Shown in pieces: positions 1-8,168 of a DNA stretch of 64,000 nt; within the stretch, counting starts at the first letter, position 1; each line of letters opens with the position of its first letter. Location: the NCBI RefSeq assembly GCF_050947335.1, contig NW_027473617.1, forward strand, positions 62,001 through 126,000, given 5' to 3'. A model generated the notes under the pieces. That model was not told where the DNA came from. It saw only the letters and a list, made by a program, of their open reading frames with translations, and ran no database searches. The DNA comes from Megachile rotundata (lineage: Eukaryota > Arthropoda > Insecta > Hymenoptera > Megachilidae). A program made the position numbers and the translations under genes.

Positions 1-1329
1 TGTGGTGTTGAATTGTGCTCAGTTACGATAACTTAACTAGACTAGATAGTACAGAGTCGAATTACAGCGGATATGTGCGAATTAGAGGCTGAATCGTGCG
101 AAAATGAGCATAATTCGTGCAAAACGAGCAAAATTGTTCATTGTGGTGTCAAATTGTGCTCAGATAGGATAACTTAACATAACAAGATAGTACAGAGTCG
201 AATTACAGCGAATATGTGCGATTTAGAGGCTGAATCGTTCGAAAATGAGCAAAATTCTTTCAAAACGAGCAAAATTCGTGCAAAACGAGCAAAATTGTTC
301 ATTGTGGTGTTGAATTGTGCTCAGATAGGATAACTTAACATAACTACATAGTACAGAGTCGAATTACAGCGGATATGTGCGAATTAGAGGCTGAATCGTG
401 CGAAAATGATCCTAATTCGTGCAAAACGAGCAAAATTGTTCGTTGTGGTGTTGAATTGTGCTCAGATAGGATAACGTAACATAACTAGGTAGTACAGAGT
501 CGAATTACAGCGGATATGTGCGAATTAGAGGCTGAATCGTTCGAAAATGAGCATAATTCGTTCAAAACGATCAAAATTGTTCATTGTGGTGTTGAATTGT
601 GCTCACTTACGATAACTTAACATGACTAGATAGTACAGAGTCGAATTACAGCGGATATGTGCTAATTAGAGGCTGAATCGTGCGAAAATGAGCATAATTC
701 GTTCAAAACGATCAAAATTGTTCATTGTGGTGTTGAATTGTGCTCAGTTACGATAACTTAACTAGACTAGATAGTACAGAGTCGAATTACAGCGGATATG
801 TGCGAATTAGAGGCTGAATCGTGCGAAAATGAGCATAATTCGTGCAAAACGAGCAAAATTGTTCATTGTGGTGTCAAATTGTGCTCAGATAGGATAACTT
901 AACATAACAAGATAGTACAGAGTCGAATTACAGCGAATATGTGCGATTTAGAGGCTGAATCGTTCGAAAATGAGCAAAATTCTTTCAAAACGAGCAAAAT
1001 TCGTGCAAAACGAGCAAAATTGTTCATTGTGGTGTTGAATTGTGCTCAGATAGGATAACTTAACATAACTACATAGTACAGAGTCGAATTACAGCGGATA
1101 TGTGCGAATTAGAGGCTGAATCGTGCGAAAATGATCCTAATTCGTGCAAAACGAGCAAAATTGTTCGTTGTGGTGTTGAATTGTGCTCAGATAGGATAAC
1201 GTAACATAACTAGGTAGTACAGAGTCGAATTACAGCGGATATGTGCGAATTAGAGGCTGAATCGTTCGAAAATGAGCAAAATTCGTTCAAAACGAGCAAA
1301 ATTCGTGCAAAACGAGCAAAATTGTTCAT
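1..1329 (+). repeat. 725-bp pentamer HOR, first tandem pair (A-B-C-D-E)
   Basis: Monomers A (1), B (142, 161 bp), C (303), D (444) and E (585) repeat as A (726), B (867), C (1028) and D' (1169). Marks: A has TTAACTAGACTAG; B has GTGTCAAATTG, ATAACAAGATAG and GCGAATATG with GCGATTTAG; C has CTACATAG and GATCCTAATTCG; D has ATAACGTAAC and CTAGGTAG; E has CTCACTTACG and GTGCTAATT. The two copies agree from 1 to about 553. D' then gains the 161-bp form. Length is 141 x 5 + 20. The next monomer starts TGCGGTGTTGATTTG, a rare mark used below. Confidence 0.93.
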
Positions 1330-1976
1330 TGCGGTGTTGATTTGTGCTCAGATAGGATAACTTAACATAACTAGATAGTACAGAGTCGAATTACAGCGGA
1401 TATGTGCGAATTAGAGGCTGAATCGTTCGAAAATGAGCATAATTCGTTCAAAACGAGCAAAATTGTTCATTGTGGTGTTGAATTGTGCTCAGATAGGATA
1501 ACTTAACATAACTAGATAGTACAGAGTCGAATTACAGCGGATATGTGCGAATTAGAGGCTGAATCGTGCGAAAATGAGCATAATTCGTTCAAAACGATCA
1601 AAATTGTTCATTGTGGTGTTGAATTGTGCTCAGTTACGATAACTTAACATGACTAGATAGTACAGAGTCGAATTACAGCGGATATGTGCGAATTAGAGGC
1701 TGAATCGTGCGAAAATGAGCATAATTCGTTCAAAACGATCAAAATTGTTCATTGTGGTGTTGAATTGTGCTCAGTTACGATAACTTAACTAGACTAGATA
1801 GTACAGAGTCGAATTACAGCGGATATGTGCGAATTAGAGGCTGAATCGTGCGAAAATGAGCATAATTCGTGCAAAACGAGCAAAATTGTTCATTGTGGTG
1901 TCAAATTGTGCTCAGATAGGATAACTTAACATAACTAGATAGTACAGAGTCGAATTACAGCGAATATGTGCGATTT
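1330..1976 (+). repeat. Alpha/beta monomer stretch with a third A-B pair
   Basis: This stretch opens with the rare TGCGGTGTTGATTTG monomer, continues with alpha and beta 141-bp monomers, and returns to monomer A at 1753 and B at 1894. The B here has ATAACTAGATAG instead of ATAACAAGATAG. The segment is matched almost base for base at 12384 bp to the right, starting at 13714. Confidence 0.85.
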
Positions 1977-2652
1977 AGAGGCTGAATCGTTCGAAAATGA
2001 GCAAAATTCGTTCAAAACGAGCAAAATTCGTGCAAAACGAGCAAAATTGTTCATTGTGGTGTTGAATTGTGCTCAGATAGGATAACCTAACATAACTAGA
2101 TAGTACAGAGTCGAATTGCAGCGGATATGTGCGAATTAGAGGCTGAATCGTTCGAAAATGAGCAAAATTCGTGCAAAACGAGCAAAATTGTTCATTGTGG
2201 TGTTGAATTGTGCTCAGATAGGATAACTTAACATAACTAGATAGTACAGAGTCGAATTACAGCGGATATGTGCGAATTAGAGGCTGAATCGTTCGAAAAT
2301 GAGCAAAATTCGTTCAAAACGAGCAAAATTGTTCATTGTGGTGTTGAATTGTGCTCAGATAGGATAACTTAACATAACTAGATAGTACAGAGTCGAATTA
2401 CAGCGGATATGTGCGAATTAGAGGCTGAATCGTTCGAAAATGAGCAAAATTCGTTCAAAACGAGCAAAATTCGTGCAAAACGAGCAAAATTGTTCATTGT
2501 GGTGTTGAATTGTGCTCAGATAGAATAACTTAACATAACTAGATAGTACAGAGTCGAATTACAGCGGATATGTGCGAATTAGAGGCTGAATCGTGCGAAA
2601 ATGAGCGCAATTCGTGCAAAACGAGCAAAATTGTTCATTGTGCTGTTGAATT

Positions 2653-2702
2653 GTGCTCAGATAGGATAACTTAACATAACTAGATAGTACAGAGTCGAAT
2701 TA
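2653..2702 (+). other. tRNA/SINE-like A- and B-box resemblance
   Basis: GTGCTCAGATAGG at 2653-2665 resembles a tRNA D-arm / Pol III A box (GC-NN-AR-NNN-GG kept), and GAGTCGAATTA at 2692-2702 matches 7 of 11 bases of the B box GGTTCGAATCC. In beta monomers the first element reads GCTCAGTTACG, sharing GCTCAGTT with many tRNA D-arms. The gap between boxes is 26 bp, shorter than the roughly 32 or more of tRNA genes, and the D-stem partner does not pair. No T4 terminator exists on the + strand in the usual monomer. This may be a relic of a tRNA-derived SINE or chance. Confidence 0.2.
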
Positions 2703-2734
2703 CAGCGGATATGTGCGAATTAGAGGCTGAATCG
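2685..2734 (+). other. Conserved ~50-bp monomer core
   Basis: The segment from TAGTACAGAGTCG to GGCTGAATCG is nearly unchanged in the ~430 copies, while the bases on either side switch between family forms. The few variants seen are mostly shared by HOR copies: GCGAATATG with GCGATTTAG (monomer B), AGTGGAATT with ATATCTGCG (4.3, 8.9, 10.7, 14.6 and 16.4 kb), CAGAGGATATG, CAGACTCG, GATATGAGCG and GCTAATT. Low variation could mean constraint, for instance by a DNA-binding protein or nucleosome positioning, but homogenisation alone could also explain it. The core contains no recognisable coding or RNA signal by itself. Confidence 0.6.
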
Positions 2735-2809
2735 TTCGAAAATGAGCAAAATTCGTTCAAAACGAGCAAAATTCGTGCAAAACGAGCAAAATTCGTGCAA
2801 AACGAGCAA
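2730..2809 (+). repeat. Internal 20-bp subrepeat block (four units)
   Basis: Four 20-bp units follow each other. The first reads AATCGTTCGAAAATGAGCAA; the later ones read AATTCGTKCAAAACGAGCAA. The first unit differs from the rest by a shifted base (TCG...CGAAAAT against TTCG...CAAAAC), so it is an older diverged copy. Copy number of the last type is the only length variable seen in the array. Across the window the first unit has two linked forms: GTTCGAAAATGAGCAA, usual in long monomers, and GTGCGAAAATGAGCAT, usual in 141-bp monomers. The last unit ends in CGAGCAA or CGATCAA. Confidence 0.95.
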
Positions 2810-2811
2810 AA
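2739..2811 (+). other. Phased A-tracts (predicted curved DNA)
   Basis: A4 tracts start at 2739, 2748, 2759, 2768, 2779, 2788, 2799 and 2808, alternating 9 and 11 bp apart, so they average 10 bp. Tracts repeating near the helical pitch bend DNA in one direction; this is well known for satellite and kinetoplast DNA. In the CAT form of the first subunit the second tract becomes CATAATT and is lost, so beta-type monomers have weaker phasing. The rest of the monomer has no A4 run, so any bend is confined to the 3' block. Confidence 0.7.
2751..2767 (+). promoter_or_regulatory. CENP-B-box-like 17-mer (representative copy)
   Basis: The subunit holds ATTCGTTCAAAACGAGC. Against the mammalian CENP-B box YTTCGTTGGAARCGGGA it matches 12 of 17 positions. 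Against the essential pattern NTTCGNNNNANNCGGGN it matches 8 of 9 fixed bases; the miss is A for the third G of CGGG. Forms with GTGC in place of GTTC also match 8 of 9. Forms ending CGATC match 7 of 9. Most monomers carry one copy on the + strand and 161- or 181-bp monomers carry two or three. The TCGTT-CAA-AACGA dyad gives the site local symmetry. Binding by CENP-B or a related pogo-type protein is inference only. Confidence 0.4.
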
Positions 2812-4372
2812 TTGTCCATTGTGGTGTTGAATTGTGCTCAGATAGGATAACTTAACATAACTAGATAGTACAGAGTCGAATTACAGCGGATATGTGCGAA
2901 CTAGAGGCTGAATCGTGCGAAAATGAGCATAATTCGTTCAAAACGAGCAAAATTGTTCATTTTGGTGTTGAATTGTGCTCAGTTACGATAACTTAACATA
3001 ACTAGATAGTACAGAGTCGAATTACAGCGGATATGAGCGAATTAGAGGCTGAATCGTTCGAAAATGAGCAAAATTCGTTCAAAACGAGCAAAATTCGTGC
3101 AAAACGAGCAAAATTGTTCATTGTGGTGTTGAATTGTGCTCAGATAGGATAACTTAACATAACTAGATAGTGCAGAGTCGAATTACAGCGGATATGTGCG
3201 AATTAGAGGCTGAATCGTGCGAAAATGAGCATAATTCGTTCAAAACGATCAAAATTGTTCATTGTGGTGTTGTATTGTGCTCAGTTACGATAACTTAACA
3301 TGACTAGATAGTACAGAGTCGAATTACAGCGGATATGTGCGAATTAGAGGCTGAATCGTGCGAAAATGAGCATAATTCGTTCAAAACGATCAAAATTGTT
3401 CATTGTGGTGTTGAATTGTGCTCAGATAGGATAACTTAACATAACTAGATAGTACAGAGTCGAATTACAGCGGATATGTGCGAATTAGAGGCTGAATCGT
3501 GCGAAAATGAGCATAATTCGATTAAAACGATCAAAATTGCTCATTGTGGTGTTGAATTGTGCTCAGTTATGATAACTCAACATGACTAGATAGTACAGAG
3601 TCGAATTACAGCGGATATGTGCGAATTAGAGGCTGAATCGTGCGAAAATGAGCAAAATTCGTTCAAAACGAGCAAAATTCGTGCAAAAGGAGCAAAATTG
3701 TTCATTGTGGTGTTGAATTGTGCTCAGATAGGATAACTTAACATAACTAGATAGTACAGAGTCGAATTACAGCGGATATGTGCGAACTAGAGGCTGAATC
3801 GTGCGAAAATGAGCATAATTCGTTCAAAACGAGCAAAATTGTTCATTGTGGTGTTGAATTGTGCTCAGTTACGATAACTTAACATAACTAGATAGTACAG
3901 AGTCGAATTACAGCGGATATGAGCGAATTAGAGGCTGAATCGTTCGAAAATGAGCAAAATTCGTTCAAAACGAGCAAAATTCGTGCAAAACGAGCAAAAT
4001 TGTTCATTGTGGTGTTGAATTGTGCTCAGATAGAATAACTTAACATAACTGGATAGTACAGAGTCGAATTACAGCGGATATGTGCGAATTAGAGGCTGAA
4101 TCGTGCGAAAATGAGCACAATTCGTGCAAAACGAGCAAAATTGTTCATTGTGCTGTTGAATTGTGCTCAGATAGGATAACTTAACATAACTAGATAGTAC
4201 AGAGTCGAATTACAGCGGATATGTGCGAATTAGAGGCTGAATCGTGCGAAAATGAGCACAATTCGTGCAAAACGAGCAAAATTGTTCATTGTGGTGTCGA
4301 ATTGTGCTCAGATAGGATAACTTAACATAACTAGATAGTACAGAGTGGAATTACAGCGGATATCTGCGAATT

Positions 4373-6689
4373 AGAGGCTGAATCGTTCGAAAATGAGCAA
4401 AATTCGTTCAAAACGAGCAAAATTCGTGCAAAACGAGCAAAATTGTTCATTGTGGTGTTGAATTGTGCTCAGATAGGATAACCTAACATAACTAGATAGT
4501 ACAGAGTCGAATTGCAGCGGATATGTGCGAATTAGAGGCTGAATCGTTCGAAAATGAGCAAAATTCGTGCAAAACGAGCAAAATTGTTCATTGTGGTGTT
4601 GAATTGTGCTCAGATAGGATAACTTAACATAACTAGATAGTACAGAGTCGAATTACAGCGGATATGTGCGAATTAGAGGCTGAATCGTTCGAAAATGAGC
4701 AAAATTCGTTCAAAACGAGCAAAATTGTTCATTGTGGTGTTGAATTGTGCTCAGATAGGATAACTTAACATAACTAGATAGTACAGAGTCGAATTACAGC
4801 GGATATGTGCGAATTAGAGGCTGAATCGTTCGAAAATGAGCAAAATTCGTTCAAAACGAGCAAAATTCGTGCAAAACGAGCAAAATTGTTCATTGTGGTG
4901 TTGAATTGTGCTCAGATAGAATAACTTAACATAACTAGATAGTACAGAGTCGAATTACAGCGGATATGTGCGAATTAGAGGCTGAATCGTGCGAAAATGA
5001 GCGCAATTCGTGCAAAACGAGCAAAATTGTTCATTGTGCTGTTGAATTGTGCTCAGATAGGATAACTTAACATAACTAGATAGTACAGAGTCGAATTACA
5101 GCGGATATGTGCGAATTAGAGGCTGAATCGTTCGAAAATGAGCAAAATTCGTTCAAAACGAGCAAAATTCGTGCAAAACGAGCACAATTCGTGCAAAACG
5201 AGCAAAATTGTCCATTGTGGTGTTGAATTGTGCTCAGATAGGATAACTTAACATAACTAGATAGTACAGAGTCGAATTACAGCGGATATGTGCGAACTAG
5301 AGGCTGAATCGTGCGAAAATGAGCATAATTCGTTCAAAACGAGCAAAATTGTTCATTTTGGTGTTGAATTGTGCTCAGTTACGATAACTTAACATAACTA
5401 GATAGTACAGAGTCGAATTACAGCGGATATGAGCGAATTAGAGGCTGAATCGTTCGAAAATGAGCAAAATTCGTTCAAAACGAGCAAAATTCGTGCAAAA
5501 CGAGCAAAATTGTTCATTGTGGTGTTGAATTGTGCTCAGATAGGATAACTTAACATAACTAGATAGTGCAGAGTCGAATTACAGCGGATATGTGCGAATT
5601 AGAGGCTGAATCGTGCGAAAATGAGCATAATTCGTTCAAAACGATCAAAATTGTTCATTGTGGTGTTGTATTGTGCTCAGTTACGATAACTTAACATGAC
5701 TAGATAGTACAGAGTCGAATTACAGCGGATATGTGCGAATTAGAGGCTGAATCGTGCGAAAATGAGCATAATTCGTTCAAAACGATCAAAATTGTTCATT
5801 GTGGTGTTGAATTGTGCTCAGTTACGATAACTTAACATGACTAGATAGTACAGAGTCGAATTACAGCGGATATGTGCGAATTAGAGGCTGAATCGTGCGA
5901 AAATGAGCATAATTCGATTAAAACGATCAAAATTGCTCATTGTGGTGTTGAATTGTGCTCAGTTATGATAACTCAACATGACTAGATAGTACAGAGTCGA
6001 ATTACAGCGGATATGTGCGAATTAGAGGCTGAATCGTGCGAAAATGAGCAAAATTCGTTCAAAACGAGCAAAATTCGTGCAAAAGGAGCAAAATTGTTCA
6101 TTGTGGTGTTGAATTGTGCTCAGATAGGATAACTTAACATAACTAGATAGTACAGAGTCGAATTACAGCGGATATGTGCGAACTAGAGGCTGAATCGTGC
6201 GAAAATGAGCATAATTCGTTCAAAACGATCAAAATTGTTCATTGTGGTGTTGAATTGTGCTCAGTTACGATAACTTAACATAACTAGATAGTACAGAGTC
6301 GAATTACAGCGGATATGAGCGAATTAGAGGCTGAATCGTTCGAAAATGAGCAAAATTCGTTCAAAACGAGCAAAATTCGTGCAAAACGAGCAAAATTGTT
6401 CATTGTGGTGTTGAATTGTGCTCAGATAGAATAACTTAACATAACTAGATAGTACAGAGTCGAATTACAGCGGATATGTGCGAATTAGAGGCTGAATCGT
6501 GCGAAAATGAGCACAATTCGTGCAAAACGAGCAAAATTGTTCATTGTGCTGTTGAATTGTGCTCAGATAGGATAACTTAACATAACTAGATAGTACAGAG
6601 TCGAATTACAGCGGATATGTGCGAATTAGAGGCTGAATCGTGCGAAAATGAGCACAATTCGTGCAAAACGAGCAAAATTGTTCATTGTG
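4373..6689 (+). repeat. 2396-bp HOR, copy 2
   Basis: Tandem partner of 1977-4293. Differences include GAGCACAATTCG inside its 181-bp monomer (5035-5215), the beta monomer near 5.82 kb, and CGATCAAAATTG near 6.22 kb where copy 1 has CGAGC. The match ends at the TGTGCTG / TGTGGTG difference at 6690. Between the copies (4294-4372) lies the monomer with AGTGGAATT and ATATCTGCG. Confidence 0.9.
5035..5215 (+). repeat. 181-bp monomer
   Basis: The 2396-bp partner of 2639-2819. It has four 20-bp subunits, the last starting CACAATTCG. Confidence 0.93.
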
Positions 6690-8168
6690 CTGTTGAATTG
6701 TGCTCAGATAGGATAACTTAACATAACTAGATAGTACAGAGTCGAATTACAGCGGATATGTGCGAATTAGAGGCTGAATCGTTCGAAAATGAGCATAATT
6801 CGTTCAAAACGATCAAAATTGTTCATTGTGGTGTTGAATTGTGCTCACTTACGATAACTTAACATGACTAGATAGTACAGAGTCGAATTACAGCGGATAT
6901 GTGCTAATTAGAGGCTGAATCGTGCGAAAATGAGCATAATTCGTTCAAAACGATCAAAATTGTTCATTGTGGTGTTGAATTGTGCTCAGTTACGATAACT
7001 TAACTAGACTAGATAGTACAGAGTCGAATTACAACGGATATGTGCGAATTAGAGGCTGAATCGTGCGAAAATGAGCATAATTCGTGCAAAACGAGCAAAA
7101 TTGTTCATTGTGGTGTCAAATTGTGCTCAGATAGGATAACTTAACATAACAAGATAGTACAGAGTCGAATTACAGCGAATATGTGCGATTTAGAGGCTGA
7201 ATCGTTCGAAAATGAGCAAAATTCTTTCAAAACGAGCAAAATTCGTGCAAAACGAGCAAAATTGTTCATTGTGGTGTTGAATTGTGCTCAGATAGGATAA
7301 CTTAACATAACTACATAGTACAGAGTCGAATTACAGCGGATATGTGCGAATTAGAGGCTGAATCGTGCGAAAATGATCCTAATTCGTGCAAAACGAGCAA
7401 AATTGTTCGTTGTGGTGTTGAATTGTGCTCAGATAGGATAACGTAACATAACTAGGTAGTACAGAGTCGAATTACAGCGGATATGTGCGAATTAGAGGCT
7501 GAATCGTTCGAAAATGAGCATAATTCGTTCAAAACGATCAAAATTGTTCATTGTGGTGTTGAATTGTGCTCACTTACGATAACTTAACATGACTAGATAG
7601 TACAGAGTCGAATTACAGCGGATATGTGCTAATTAGAGGCTGAATCGTGCGAAAATGAGCATAATTCGTTCAAAACGATCAAAATTGTTCATTGTGGTGT
7701 TGAATTGTGCTCAGTTACGATAACTTAACTAGACTAGATAGTACAGAGTCGAATTACAGCGGATATGTGCGAATTAGAGGCTGAATCGTGCGAAAATGAG
7801 CATAATTCGTGCAAAACGAGCAAAATTGTTCATTGTGGTGTCAAATTGTGCTCAGATAGGATAACTTAACATAACAAGATAGTACAGAGTCGAATTACAG
7901 CGAATATGTGCGATTTAGAGGCTGAATCGTTCGAAAATGAGCAAAATTCTTTCAAAACGAGCAAAATTCGTGCAAAACGAGCAAAATTGTTCATTGTGGT
8001 GTTGAATTGTGCTCAGATAGGATAACTTAACATAACTACATAGTACAGAGTCGAATTACAGCGGATATGTGCGAATTAGAGGCTGAATCGTGCGAAAATG
8101 ATCCTAATTCGTGCAAAACGAGCAAAATTGTTCGTTGTGGTGTTGAATTGTGCTCAGATAGGATAACT
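5810..8168 (+). repeat. Left copy of a 5417-bp-offset duplication
   Basis: Offset 5417 aligns TCGATTAAAACG (5917 with 11334), the E mark CTCACTT (6844 with 12261 and 7569 with 12986) and the CTACATAG monomers (near 8034 with 13451). 5417 = 37 x 141 + 10 x 20. The match breaks near 8169, where the left copy has ATAACTTAAC and the right has ATAACGTAAC. Confidence 0.85.
6827..8135 (+). repeat. 725-bp pentamer HOR, second tandem pair
   Basis: Monomers run E (6827), A (6968), B (7109, 161 bp), C (7270), D (7411), E (7552), A (7693), B (7834), C (7995). E marks are 725 bp apart (6844 and 7569). The first A has ACAACGG, the second ACAGCGG. Confidence 0.9.

Larger units (their letters stand above)
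1..2055 (+). repeat. Left copy of a 12384-bp-offset segmental duplication
   Basis: Offset 12384 aligns the E mark CTCACTT (602 with 12986), the rare TGCGG mark (1331 with 13715) and the A-B pair near 1.8-2.05 kb with 14.2-14.4 kb. The match ends near 2056, where the left copy goes to an ATAACCTAAC monomer and the right copy to a CTACATAG monomer. The left limit lies outside the window. 12384 = 84 x 141 + 27 x 20, so whole monomers separate the copies. Confidence 0.85.
2639..2819 (+). repeat. 181-bp monomer, shown as the reference for monomer anatomy
   Basis: This is one of five 181-bp monomers found; it shows every part of the repeat. In order: a 5' segment TGTGCTGTTGAATTG, where most copies read TGTGGTG; the family-diagnostic segment CTCAGATAGG...CATAAC; the conserved core (2685-2734); then four 20-bp subunits at 2730-2749, 2750-2769, 2770-2789 and 2790-2809; then AATTGTCCAT leading into the next monomer. 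Ordinary monomers have two subunits (141 bp) or three (161 bp), so length changes by whole subunits, as expected from slippage or unequal exchange inside the subunit block. Confidence 0.95.
1977..4293 (+). repeat. 2396-bp HOR, copy 1 (16 monomers)
   Basis: Marks in this copy recur exactly 2396 bp later: ACCTAAC (2085 with 4481), CATTTTGG (2960 with 5356), TCGATTAAAACG (ATT at 3521 with 5917), GATAGAATAAC and GTGCTGTTG. 2396 = 16 x 141 + 7 x 20. It contains one 181-bp monomer (2639-2819). A monomer near 3.41-3.55 kb is alpha type here and beta type in copy 2, so one monomer has been swapped or converted since duplication. CTGGATAG near 4050 is private to this copy. Confidence 0.9.

Noticed and set aside
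2653..2702. True tRNA gene
   Set aside because: The D-stem does not pair, box spacing is too short, no anticodon arm could be placed, and no terminator follows. Kept only as a possible relic.
2716..2760. Hairpin between CGAATTA in the core and TAATTCG in the subunit block
   Set aside because: It is a 7-bp AT-rich match, present only in CATAATTCG-type monomers, with no conserved loop. Likely chance.
2730..2809. Plasmid iterons or a replication origin
   Set aside because: 20-bp direct repeats resemble iterons, but they occur in hundreds of monomers with no rep gene or other plasmid or bacterial feature.
2763..2820. GAGCAA-AA-TTGCTC dyad at the monomer end as a nicking or cruciform site
   Set aside because: Perfect arms occur only in a few monomers where CGAGC would meet TTGCTC; the usual forms (TTGTTC, or CGATC with TTGCTC) break the arms. 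No support for function.
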